From positions 124,001-188,000 of the forward strand of contig NZ_JAKSXZ010000097.1 of assembly GCF_022829465.1 (NCBI RefSeq): 64,000 nucleotides of DNA, written 5' to 3'. Position numbers and translations under genes: made by a program. Shown piece after piece: positions 56,464 to 64,000 of this stretch. The notes below the pieces were generated by a model that made no database searches, had not been told where the DNA came from, and saw nothing but the letters and a program-made list of their open reading frames with translations. How positions within the stretch are numbered: position 1 is the first letter of the stretch; each line of letters opens with the position of its first letter. This DNA is from Methylobacterium sp. J-067. GTDB taxonomy: Bacteria; Pseudomonadota; Alphaproteobacteria; Rhizobiales; Beijerinckiaceae.

Positions 56464-57681
56464 ATGGGGCTTCCGAGGCCCGTTTCACCCATCGGACAGC
56501 GCCGGGATCCGGGGCTCGACGCCCGGACCACGAGCCTGCCCACGCGCGCGGATGTCGCCGTCATCGGCGGCGGGCTGATCGGCCTGGCCAGCGCGTGGCG
56601 CCTCGCGTCCCGGGGTGTTTCCGTCACGGTGATCGAGCGGGGAAGCGTCGGCTCCGGCGCGAGCCTCGCCGCCACGGGAATGCTGGCGCCGGCCGCCGAG
56701 CACGAGCCGGGCTCCGATCCGCTCCTGCCCCTCGCCATGGACTCGCTCGCCCGCTGGCCCGGCTTCCGCGACGAGCTCGAAGCCGCCTCCGGCCTCCCCA
56801 TCGATTACCGGCCGGACGGCACGCTGGTCCTCGCCGTCGGCCGCGACGAGGTCGAGCGCCTGCGCTTCCGCTACGATCTGCAGCGCCGCTCCGGCCTCGA
56901 CGCGACATGGCTGAACGGCACCGAGATCCGCCGGCTTGAGCCCGTCTTGCGTCCCTCGGTGACTGCGGGCGTGCAATGCCCCCTCGACCATCAGGTCGAT
57001 CCGCGCCTCGTCATGGCGGCACTGGTCCGCGCCTGCGAGGCGGTGGGCGTGACGATCATCGAGCGCATGGCCGTCACCGGCCTCGACTGGTCGGGCGGGC
57101 GCGTGACCGGCGTGCTGACGGAAGCCGGGCGCCTCTCCGCCGAGACGATCGTGCTCGCGGCCGGCGCCTGGAGCGGGGAGGGCGGGCTCCTGCCCGACAG
57201 TCTCGCCTTGCCGGTGCGCCCCCTGAAGGGGCAGGCCCTGGCCCTGCGGACTACACGCCAGACCGGCACCCTGTCCCACATGGTCTGGACCGAGCAGGTC
57301 CACATGGCCCCGAAGAGCGACGGCCACCTTATCGTCGGCGCGACGGTAGAGGATTGCGGGTTTCGCGCGGGCGTCACGGCGGGCGGGCTCTACGCCCTGC
57401 TCGAAGGCGCGCGGCGGGTCCTGCCGGGCATCGAGGAAATGGAGGTCGAGGCCGTGTGGAGCGGCTACCGCCCGACCTCCGACGACGACGCGCCGATCAT
57501 CGATGCCATCGCACCGGGGCTGGTCGTCGCCACCGGCCACCATCGCAACGGCTATCTGCTGGCGCCCGTCACCGCCGATGCGGTGGCCGACCTCGTGGCC
57601 TTAGGCGAGATGCCGGCCGTGGCCCGCGCCTTCACCCTGGCGCGCTTCGCGCGACCGGAGCCGAGGAGGGCCGCACGGTGA
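56464..57681 (+). CDS. thiO: Glycine oxidase ThiO
   Basis: The product is 405 residues, an FAD-dependent oxidase that turns glycine into the imine used for the thiazole ring. FAD-binding motif: VAVIGGGLIGLASAWRLAS. The family region ATGMLAPAAEHEP and the C-terminal ATGHHRNGYLLAP are present. The ATG at 56464 is preferred over one five codons upstream because GCGGAG lies eight bases before it. It is the first gene after the TPP riboswitch; its stop overlaps the thiS start (GTGA). Confidence 0.93.
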   Translation: MGLPRPVSPIGQRRDPGLDARTTSLPTRADVAVIGGGLIGLASAWRLASRGVSVTVIERGSVGSGASLAATGMLAPAAEHEPGSDPLLPLAMDSLARWPGFRDELEAASGLPIDYRPDGTLVLAVGRDEVERLRFRYDLQRRSGLDATWLNGTEIRRLEPVLRPSVTAGVQCPLDHQVDPRLVMAALVRACEAVGVTIIERMAVTGLDWSGGRVTGVLTEAGRLSAETIVLAAGAWSGEGGLLPDSLALPVRPLKGQALALRTTRQTGTLSHMVWTEQVHMAPKSDGHLIVGATVEDCGFRAGVTAGGLYALLEGARRVLPGIEEMEVEAVWSGYRPTSDDDAPIIDAIAPGLVVATGHHRNGYLLAPVTADAVADLVALGEMPAVARAFTLARFARPEPRRAAR

Positions 57682-57890
57682 AGCTCTTCGTCAACGGCGA
57701 GCCCCGCGAGAGCGAGGTCGCCACCGTCGAGGCCCTGTTCACCGCCGAGGCGGAAGAGGCCGGGATCGAGGGGCCGCAGGGCATCGCCATCGCCCTCAAC
57801 GGCCGCGTCCTGCGCCGGAAGGACTGGGCGGACACCACCATCACGCCGGGCGACCGCATCGAGATCGTCCGCGCCATGCAGGGAGGCTAG
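57678..57890 (+). CDS. thiS: Sulfur-carrier protein ThiS
   Basis: The product is 70 residues with a ubiquitin-like fold. It ends in the required di-glycine (AMQGG), which is adenylated and thiocarboxylated to deliver sulfur to ThiG. It starts with GTG overlapping the thiO stop (GTGA), with a GAGGAGGG ribosome-binding site inside the end of thiO. Confidence 0.93.
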   Translation: MKLFVNGEPRESEVATVEALFTAEAEEAGIEGPQGIAIALNGRVLRRKDWADTTITPGDRIEIVRAMQGG

Positions 57891-57893
57891 AGC

Positions 57894-58694
57894 ATGGACA
57901 GCATCGTCGCGCCGCTGCGCCCCGAAGAGGACGACGCCCTGGTCATCGCCGGGGTGCGCCTGGGCTCGCGCCTGTTCCTCGGCACCGCCGGCTACCCAAC
58001 CCAGGCGATCATGCGCGACGCAGTCGAGGCGTCCGACGCGGAGGTCGTCACCGCATCGATCCGCCGGGTCTCCCTGCGCGGGCACGGGTCGGACACGGTG
58101 AGCCTGCTGAAGGGGCGCCGCTTCCTGCCGAACACCGCCGGCTGCGAGACCGCCCGCGACGCGATCATGACGGCCGAACTCGCCCGCGAGGCGCTGGACA
58201 CCACCTGGATCAAGGTCGAGGTGATCGGCGACCGCGAGACCCTGTACCCGGACGTCGCCGAACTGATCGATGCCTGCCGCCACCTCGTGGACGAGGGCTT
58301 TACCGTCCTGCCCTATTGCAACGACGATCCCATCGTCTGCCGCCGGCTAGAAGACATCGGCTGCGCCGCCGTGATGCCCATGGGCTCGCTGATCGGCTCC
58401 GGCATGGGCGTCGCCAACCCGGCCAACATCGAGTTGATCTGCCGCCGGGCGGGTGTGCCGGTCATCGTCGATGCCGGGATCGGCACGGCGTCCGATGCGG
58501 TGATCGCCATGGAACTCGGCGCCGCCGCCTGCCTCGTGAACACCGCCGTCGCCAAGGCGGACGATCCCGTTCGGATGGCCCGCGCCATGGCCCGCGCCGT
58601 CCAAGCGGGCCGCGATGCCTATCTCGCCGGGCGCATCCCGCGCCGGGGCCGGGCCGATCCGTCGAGCCCGCAACTCGGCCTCGTCGGCTCGTGA
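57894..58694 (+). CDS. thiG: Thiazole synthase ThiG
   Basis: The product is 266 residues. It joins deoxyxylulose phosphate, dehydroglycine and ThiS-carried sulfur into the thiazole ring. The Schiff-base lysine is Lys107 in [11 protein letters not shown]; other signatures are [26 protein letters not shown] and [18 protein letters not shown]. It begins three bases after thiS, and its stop overlaps the next gene (GTGA). Confidence 0.97.
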   Translation: MDSIVAPLRPEEDDALVIAGVRLGSRLFLGTAGYPTQAIMRDAVEASDAEVVTASIRRVSLRGHGSDTVSLLKGRRFLPNTAGCETARDAIMTAELAREALDTTWIKVEVIGDRETLYPDVAELIDACRHLVDEGFTVLPYCNDDPIVCRRLEDIGCAAVMPMGSLIGSGMGVANPANIELICRRAGVPVIVDAGIGTASDAVIAMELGAAACLVNTAVAKADDPVRMARAMARAVQAGRDAYLAGRIPRRGRADPSSPQLGLVGS

Positions 58695-59323
58695 GCCTGC
58701 CGTCGTCGCTGCTCGCGGTGACGGACCGGCACGGCCATGCCCGCCCCCTCGCCGAGACGGTGCGGGCGGTGCTGGCCGGGGGAGGGCGCTGGATCTGGTT
58801 CCGCGACCGCGATCTGCCGGCGGACGAACGGCGCGATCTCGGGGAGGCGGTGGCGGGGGCGGTGCGCGCGGCCGGGGGATTCCTGAGCGTCGGCGGGGAT
58901 CTCGACCTCGCTCATGCGCTCCGCGCAGACGGCGTTCACCTGCCGATGTCCGCCCTACCCGGCTTGCAAGAGCGGGCAGGGCCTAAGTTGCTGGTCGGCC
59001 TCTCCGCGCATTCGGTGGGCGATGTCGCGGCGGCGGCCGAGGCGGGCGCCGATTACGTGACGCTCAGCCCGATCTTTCCCACCGCCAGCAAGCCCGGTTA
59101 CGGACCGTCCCTCATGCCGGAGGCGATCACTGCCGCGCGACGCCTTAGCCTGCCCGTCGTCGCCCTCGGGGGACTCGCGGAGGACACGCTCGGCCCCTGC
59201 CGCGCGGCAGGGGCGACGGGGTTCGCCGTCATGGGCGGGTTGATGCGGGCCCCTGACCCGACTGACGCGACGCGCCGCCTCCTGGCCGCGTGGTCCGCTC
59301 AGCCCTGCGGCGAGGGTCCGTAG
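58691..59323 (+). CDS. ThiE/TenI family protein, probably TenI-like
   Basis: The product is 210 residues starting at GTG 58691, overlapping thiG. It has the ThiE/TenI barrel pattern, with [18 protein letters not shown] and ALGGL. ThiE residues for diphosphate and magnesium are missing: where ThiE has ND before xxDLA this protein has GG (SVGGDLDLA), and HLGQxD is replaced by HLPMSA. TenI, the thiazole tautomerase, lacks these, so tautomerase activity is the more likely reading. ThiE may be encoded elsewhere. Its 3' end overlaps the convergent Anbu gene by 25 bases. Confidence 0.8.
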   Translation: MSLPSSLLAVTDRHGHARPLAETVRAVLAGGGRWIWFRDRDLPADERRDLGEAVAGAVRAAGGFLSVGGDLDLAHALRADGVHLPMSALPGLQERAGPKLLVGLSAHSVGDVAAAAEAGADYVTLSPIFPTASKPGYGPSLMPEAITAARRLSLPVVALGGLAEDTLGPCRAAGATGFAVMGGLMRAPDPTDATRRLLAAWSAQPCGEGP

Positions 59324-60051
59324 GGCGGGCGCGGGATGGCCCGGTGGGCCGCGCGCAGGGCGGCGGACCAGCGCTCACGCAGGTCGTGGAAATAGCCCTC
59401 GCCCGCCTCGATCCGGTGGTTCACTTCGAGGGTCAGCACCCCGCGCCGGGCCACGGCGATGTCGATCGGCAGGCCGACGCCGAGGTTCGAGCGCATGGTC
59501 GAATCCATTGAGACGAGGCCCACCTTGAGGGCGTCGTAGAGATCGGTCTCGAACTTCACCGCGCGGTCGAGGATTGGCTTGCCGTATTTGTGCTCGCCGA
59601 TCTGCAGGAACGGCGCGTCGGTGCTGCACTCGATGAAATTGCCGGCCGAGTAGATCAGGAACAGCCGCATCGGCTCGTTGCCGATCTGGCCGCCGAACAG
59701 CAGCGAGATCGAAAACCGGATGCTCGCCGCCTCGAAGCCCTTCTGCTCAATGGTCCGCACCTTGCGGATCGCCCGGCCGACCAGCTGGGCTGCCTGGAAC
59801 ATGGTCGGCGCGTCGATCAGACGTTGGGCGGGCTCGCCCTCCTCGCCCGGAACCCCCTCCTGCAACATGCTCAGCACCGACTGGGTGATCGAGAGGTTGC
59901 CGGCCGAGGCCAGCATCATCACGCGCTCGCCCGGCACGTTGAAATGGTGCAGCTTGCGGTAGGTCGAGATGTCGTCGAGCCCCGCATTGGTGCGGGTATC
60001 GGCGACCATCACGAGGCCCTCCTCGACGAGGACACCGACGCAGTAGGTCAT
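59299..60051 (-). CDS. Anbu, proteasome-type protease (bacterial proteasome homologue)
   Basis: The product is 250 residues of the Ntn-hydrolase (proteasome/HslV) superfamily. After removal of Met the N-terminus is TYCVGV, giving the nucleophile Thr1; Asp17 (in VADTRT) and a lysine at position 32 (in RKLHHF) resemble the proteasome active-site set. Anbu assembles as an open ring or helix in characterised relatives. It is last in a four-gene operon, 27 bases after the transglutaminase-like gene, and in other genomes it sits with the same three partners. Confidence 0.93.
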   Translation of the reverse strand: MTYCVGVLVEEGLVMVADTRTNAGLDDISTYRKLHHFNVPGERVMMLASAGNLSITQSVLSMLQEGVPGEEGEPAQRLIDAPTMFQAAQLVGRAIRKVRTIEQKGFEAASIRFSISLLFGGQIGNEPMRLFLIYSAGNFIECSTDAPFLQIGEHKYGKPILDRAVKFETDLYDALKVGLVSMDSTMRSNLGVGLPIDIAVARRGVLTLEVNHRIEAGEGYFHDLRERWSAALRAAHRAIPRPPYGPSPQG

Positions 60052-60078
60052 GGGTTCAGGGTTCCGGCGTGGGATGCG

Positions 60079-60903
60079 TCAGCATTGGACGGCAGACCTG
60101 CCTTGCTCGACGCGAAGCTTCACGTCCAGCGTCTCGGTGCCGCCACCCATGCGGCTGCCGCGGATCGGGGCCGCGCCGAGATAGTCCAGTCCCATGGCGA
60201 GGCGGATATACTGCTCGGACGGGCTGATCTTGTGGACCGCATCGAAGGCGACCCATCCGAGATTCGGCACCAGCGCTTCGGCCCAGCCATGCGGGGCCTC
60301 GACTTCGGCCTCGCCGTCGTCGCGCGCCCGGTAGCCCGCCACGTAGCGCGCCGGGATGTTCAGGTGCCGCGCGCCCGCGATGAAGACGTGGGCGATGTCC
60401 TGCGAGTTGCCGCTGCCCGCCGCCAGGGCCTTGGCCGCCGGAACGGCGGCGTTCGCCGGGCCCGATTCGAACGTCACCGCGTCGTGCACCGTCTCCATGA
60501 GCCGGTGAAGCACGGCGAGCGGGTCTTCGGCGCCGCGCGCGGCTCCTTCCGCGAGGTCGTGCAGTTCGGGGCTCGTGACGCAGAACTCCGTGTCACGCAG
60601 GTAGAACAGGTCGGGCAGCCGCTCGACCGAGCCGCGTACGACGCCGTGCGTGTCGTCGGTATCGGCCTCGCCGGTCACGCGGATCATCAGGGCGTCGGCC
60701 GCCTCGTCCGGGGTGAACCAGTGGACGATGTTGCCGAACCCGTCCTCGCGGGCGGTCAGGCGACCGTCCACGGAGGTGTCGATGCGCCAGCGGCGGATGT
60801 ATTGCCCGTCATGGTCGCGCGGCGTCAGGCGCAGGATCTGGATAAGACCCCGTGCCGGCTGCTCGTAGGTGTAGCTGGTCTCGTGGACCACGCGGATGCG
60901 CAT
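60079..60903 (-). CDS. Transglutaminase-like protein of the Anbu operon, catalytic Cys replaced
   Basis: The product is 274 residues. A bacterial transglutaminase N-terminal domain (about 1-85) precedes the transglutaminase core (about 145-235). The core motif, usually GxCQDFAH, reads GNSQDIAHVF, so Ser167 replaces the catalytic cysteine. His205 in PHGWAEA and Asp221 in VAFDAVH of the triad remain. It may be a serine-based enzyme or a non-catalytic binding protein. It lies 50 bases after the alpha-E gene and 27 before Anbu. Confidence 0.9.
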   Translation of the reverse strand: MRIRVVHETSYTYEQPARGLIQILRLTPRDHDGQYIRRWRIDTSVDGRLTAREDGFGNIVHWFTPDEAADALMIRVTGEADTDDTHGVVRGSVERLPDLFYLRDTEFCVTSPELHDLAEGAARGAEDPLAVLHRLMETVHDAVTFESGPANAAVPAAKALAAGSGNSQDIAHVFIAGARHLNIPARYVAGYRARDDGEAEVEAPHGWAEALVPNLGWVAFDAVHKISPSEQYIRLAMGLDYLGAAPIRGSRMGGGTETLDVKLRVEQGRSAVQC

Positions 60904-60953
60904 GCGCCTTTCCCGCCTGTGATGATCGTCGGATGCCCGGCCCCCGGCCGGAC

Positions 60954-61895
60954 TCAGCCGACGAGATACTGCTTGGCGATCGCTTCGCCCACCCCGTTGT
61001 TCTCGACGATGAACGCTTCCACGAACTCGTGGAGGCCGGCGTTGAAGATGCGGTCGATGTTGTCGCTCTCCAGCTTGGCGAGCAGGTTGCCCGCCAGACG
61101 CTGGCTCGGCCCGCGCCGTCCGTAGGCGTCGGCGATGAGGTCGAGGTACTCCACGATCACGCCGTAGCAATTGGCGAAGGAGCGCGGCATCTGCTTGTTG
61201 AGCATCAGCAGGTCCGCCACCAGCAGGGGCTTCACGCTCTCGCGGTAGACCCAGTGGTAGGCCGTCAAGGCCGAGACTTCGCGCAGGATCGTGGTCCACT
61301 GGAAGTAGTCGAGGCTGCCGCCGATCTTCTCGTCGTGCGGCAGGAGGATCTGGTACTTCACGTCGAGGATGCGGGCGGTGTTGTCGGCGCGCTCGATCGC
61401 CGTGCCCAGCCGCGTGAACCAGAAGGCGTCGTTGCGCAGCATCGTGCGGAACGCCGAGCCGTCATAGGTGAGCGAGACGGTCTTCACCCAATCGAGGAAG
61501 CGGCCGAACTCGTCGCGGTTCAGGTCGCGCCCGGCATAGGAGCGCAGTTCGAGCCACGCGCCGTTGATCGCGTCCCACATCTCGGTGGTGAGGGCGGTGC
61601 GCACGGAACGGGCATTCTCCCGGGCCGCCTCGATGCAGGAGCGGATCGAGGACGGGTTGTGGGGGCTGAATGCGAGGAAGTCGCACACCGTGTCGGCGTT
61701 CACGACGCTGTAATGCGGCTTGAACAGCTCCGGGTCGCCGGCCGAGGCCAGGGCCGATTCCCACTCGTTGCTCTCCCCATAGCTGGAGGGGAGGGCGGCG
61801 AGGCGGTGAGCGGCGTCGAGGATGCGCGCGACGAAGTCGGCGCGTTCGACGTAGCGCGAGAGCCAGTAGAGGTTGTCGGCAGTCCTGGAGAGCAT
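60954..61895 (-). CDS. Alpha-E domain protein
   Basis: The product is 313 residues, all-helical, of the alpha-E family: MLSRTADNLYWLSRYVERADFVARIL at the start, FWFTRLGTAIERADNTARILDVKYQ, and FVEAFIVENNGVGEAIAKQYLVG at the end. The family is found beside the circularly permuted ATP-grasp proteins and is thought to work with them in forming peptide-like bonds; the detailed role is unknown. It is second in the Anbu operon. Confidence 0.93.
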   Translation of the reverse strand: MLSRTADNLYWLSRYVERADFVARILDAAHRLAALPSSYGESNEWESALASAGDPELFKPHYSVVNADTVCDFLAFSPHNPSSIRSCIEAARENARSVRTALTTEMWDAINGAWLELRSYAGRDLNRDEFGRFLDWVKTVSLTYDGSAFRTMLRNDAFWFTRLGTAIERADNTARILDVKYQILLPHDEKIGGSLDYFQWTTILREVSALTAYHWVYRESVKPLLVADLLMLNKQMPRSFANCYGVIVEYLDLIADAYGRRGPSQRLAGNLLAKLESDNIDRIFNAGLHEFVEAFIVENNGVGEAIAKQYLVG

Positions 61896-61955
61896 GGTGC
61901 GGCTCGATCGTCCCGGCCCTGAGGGGCTTACGCGGTCTTGAACGGGTTCAGGCGG

Positions 61956-63392
61956 TCAGGCGTCGAGTACCCAGGTGTCCTTCGTGCCTCCGCCCTGGCT
62001 CGAATTCACCACGAGGGATCCTTCCTTGAGGGCGACGCGCGTCAGACCGCCCGGCACGATACGAATCTCGTCCGCCCCGCATAGCACGAAGGGCCTCAGG
62101 TCGACGTGGCGCGGGGCGATGCCGGAGGCGACGAAGGTCGGGCAGGTGGAAAGCGAGAGGGTCGGCTGGGCGATGAACCCGTCCGGCGCGTGGCGCAGCT
62201 TCTTCGCGAAATCGTCGATCTCGCGCTTGCTGGCATGGGGGCCGACGAGCATCCCGTAGCCGCCCGAACCGTTCACTTCCTTCACCACCAGTTCGGACAG
62301 GTTTTCCATCACGTAGGAGAAGGCCTCCTTCTCGCGACAGCGATAGGTCGGCACGTTGTGCAGGATCGGCTCCTCGCCCGTGAAGAACTTCACGATCTCC
62401 GGCATGTAGCTGTAGACCGCCTTATCGTCCGAAATGCCGGTGCCGACCGCGTTGGCGAGCGTCACCGAGCCCCGCTCGTAGGCGTTCATGATGCCCGGCA
62501 CGCCGAGCACCGAATCCGGCCGGAACACCAGCGGATCGAGGAAGTCGTCGTCGAGGCGACGGTAGATCACGTCGACCTTCCGCGGCCCCTCGGTGGTGCG
62601 CATGTAGACGACATCGTCCTTGGTGAAGAGGTCGGACGCCTCCACCAGTTCGACGCCGAGTTTGTCGGCCAGGAACGAGTGCTCGTAGAAGGCCGAATTG
62701 AAGCGGCCGGGGGTGAGCAGAACGACGGTCGGGTCGCGGGTGGCCGAGGTCGGGGCGAGGCTGCGCAACGTCGCGAGGAGGGCGTCGGGATAGTTCTCGA
62801 CCGGGGCGACGCGATGCTTCGAAAACAGGTCCGGGAACAGACGGAGCATCACCTCCCGGTTCTCCAGCATGTAGGAGACGCCGGAGGGGATCCGGGCGTT
62901 GTCCTCCAGCACGAAGAAGTCCTTCTCGCCGGTGCGGACGATGTCGATGCCGGCGACATGCACGTAGAGATCGTGCGGCACCCGGAAGTTGCGCATCTCC
63001 ATCCGGTAATGGGCGTTCCGGTAGACGAGGTCGGCGGGAATGATGCCGGCCTTGATGCATTCCTGCGCGCCGTAGACGTCCTTCAGGAACATGTTCAGCG
63101 CCGTGACGCGCTGCTTCAGCCCCCGTTCCAGAAAGTCCCATTCCGGCCGGGTGATGACCCGGGGAATGATGTCGAAGGGGATCAGGCGTTCGGTCGATTC
63201 GGTATCGCCGTAGACCGCGAAGGTGATGCCGATGCGCCGGAACAGCAATTCGGCCTGGGAGCGGCGGGTGTTGAAATGGTCGGCGGGCGTCGAATCGAGC
63301 CAAGCCTTCAACCGACCATAGGCCTCGCGGAGGGTGCTCGGATCGGCGGAGCCGCCCAGGCCGGTCATTTCGTCGAAGGCTGCGGCAGCCAT
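61956..63392 (-). CDS. Circularly permuted ATP-grasp protein (type 2)
   Basis: The product is 478 residues. It carries the family blocks DIIPRVITRPEWDFLERGLKQRV, FFVLEDNARIPSGVSYMLENREV, VVLLTPGRFNSAFYEHSFLA and KEVNGSGGYGMLVGP. The family has an ATP-grasp fold with domains in permuted order and is predicted to ligate carboxylates to amines. It is first in the Anbu operon and starts 98 bases after radC. Confidence 0.95.
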   Translation of the reverse strand: MAAAAFDEMTGLGGSADPSTLREAYGRLKAWLDSTPADHFNTRRSQAELLFRRIGITFAVYGDTESTERLIPFDIIPRVITRPEWDFLERGLKQRVTALNMFLKDVYGAQECIKAGIIPADLVYRNAHYRMEMRNFRVPHDLYVHVAGIDIVRTGEKDFFVLEDNARIPSGVSYMLENREVMLRLFPDLFSKHRVAPVENYPDALLATLRSLAPTSATRDPTVVLLTPGRFNSAFYEHSFLADKLGVELVEASDLFTKDDVVYMRTTEGPRKVDVIYRRLDDDFLDPLVFRPDSVLGVPGIMNAYERGSVTLANAVGTGISDDKAVYSYMPEIVKFFTGEEPILHNVPTYRCREKEAFSYVMENLSELVVKEVNGSGGYGMLVGPHASKREIDDFAKKLRHAPDGFIAQPTLSLSTCPTFVASGIAPRHVDLRPFVLCGADEIRIVPGGLTRVALKEGSLVVNSSQGGGTKDTWVLDA

Positions 63393-63490
63393 GCTGTGCT
63401 CTCTCCCAAGCGCTCAAGCTCAAGAGGCAAGAGGCGCGCCATGGCCGTTAGCGTAGCGGTCCCGAGCCGGCTTGCCAGGGGGCACCACTT

Positions 63491-64000
63491 CTAGATGAGC
63501 TTGAGCCCTTTCAGGCTCGCATGACCGTTACGGGCCATGATGACGTGATCGTGCACCACGATGTTCAGCGGCGCCAGGACTGAAACGATCTCGCGGGTCA
63601 TGCTGACGTCCGCCGCCGAAGGTTTGGGATCACCCGACGGGTGGTTGTGCGCGAGGATGATCGCCGTCGCCGAGAGTTCGAGCGCCCGCCGTGCAACCTC
63701 GCGGGGATAGACGGGGGTGTGGTCCACCGTACCCCGCCCCTGAACCTCGTCGGCGATCAGATGGTTGCGCTTATCGAGGAAGAGGATGCGGAATTCCTCG
63801 CGCGGGGCGAACGCCATGGTCGCCCGCAGATATTCGGAGAGGGCGCTCCACGAGGTGAGGACGTCGCGCTCGCGGATCGCGCCCCGGGCGAGGCGGCGGC
63901 CGGCGGCCTCCACGAGCTTCAGATCGGTGACGACGCCCGGCCCGATCCCCTCGACTTCGAGGAGCCGGGCGCGCTCGGCGCCCAGCACCTCCGCGAGGCT
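63491..64000 (-). CDS. radC: RadC-like JAB/MPN domain protein, partial
   Basis: Only the C-terminal 170 or so residues are in the window; the gene continues past position 64000. The JAMM-type metalloprotease motif is present as [17 protein letters not shown] (HxHx7SxxD). A helix-hairpin-helix-like segment ([22 protein letters not shown]) precedes it. RadC proteins were once linked to DNA repair, but their activity remains unclear. It lies upstream of the Anbu operon on the same strand. Confidence 0.93.
   Translation of the reverse strand, partial: SLAEVLGAERARLLEVEGIGPGVVTDLKLVEAAGRRLARGAIRERDVLTSWSALSEYLRATMAFAPREEFRILFLDKRNHLIADEVQGRGTVDHTPVYPREVARRALELSATAIILAHNHPSGDPKPSAADVSMTREIVSVLAPLNIVVHDHVIMARNGHASLKGLKLI

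Noticed and set aside
63491..64000. RadC (a JAMM-type metalloprotease fold) as a fifth member of the Anbu system, as a de-tagging enzyme
   Set aside because: JAMM proteins do remove ubiquitin-like tags with proteasomes, but radC here has a 98-base gap and belongs to a widely distributed family in many genomes without Anbu. There is no sequence evidence of a link.

Overview
The window is a stretch of ordinary, gene-dense chromosome from a high-GC alphaproteobacterium of the Rhizobiales, most likely Methylobacterium or Methylorubrum. The evidence is the GC-rich codon use, the Rhizobiales-type primase without zinc ligands, the TIM44-like protein, CIRCE control of groESL, the pepA/lptFGD-pdxA-rsmA neighbourhood and a large inverted repeat of the kind seen between genes in this family. 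No tRNA, rRNA, insertion sequence, prophage or CRISPR array was seen. No stretch of more than about 300 bases lacks a gene.

Layout. 1-11.5 kb: end of an AlgX/AlgJ-like protein, a CnoX thioredoxin-TPR chaperedoxin, a LON-domain protein, a Trm112-like protein, small exported proteins, priA, an App1-type phosphatase paired with a DUF3775 protein, a large unrecognised exported protein and a CNNM/CorC-type transporter. 11.5-15 kb: an inverted repeat, then groEL and groES with terminator, sigma-32-like promoter and CIRCE operator, then a CorA-type transporter. 15-24 kb: a ligase-associated helicase and phosphoesterase pair, an esterase, a MATE exporter, a CoA-ester lyase, pyrD and a DUF952 protein. 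24-27 kb: an S24-type self-cleaving regulator with an operator-like palindrome, a PAS histidine kinase and a Tim44-domain protein. 27-36 kb: the rsmA-pdxA-lptD-lptG-lptF block, divergent from pepA. 36-44.6 kb: acyl-CoA ligase, msrP, an oxidoreductase, a LysR regulator, trxB, an ELM1-type protein and greA. 44.7-56 kb: carB, a membrane protein, carA, a YqeY-like protein, dnaG, rpoD and a class III nucleotide cyclase. 56-59 kb: a TPP riboswitch in front of thiO-thiS-thiG-thiE/tenI. 59-64 kb: a four-gene Anbu (bacterial proteasome homologue) operon and the C-terminal part of radC.

The most interesting locus is the Anbu operon (circularly permuted ATP-grasp, alpha-E protein, transglutaminase-like protein, proteasome-like protease). 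This gene set is known from comparative genomics, but its substrate and product are not established to my knowledge. Here the transglutaminase-like protein has serine where the catalytic cysteine should be. Other points worth a second look are the primase that has lost three of four zinc ligands, the ThiE/TenI protein lacking ThiE catalytic residues, and a translation-control hairpin behind the TPP riboswitch that can be read directly from the sequence.
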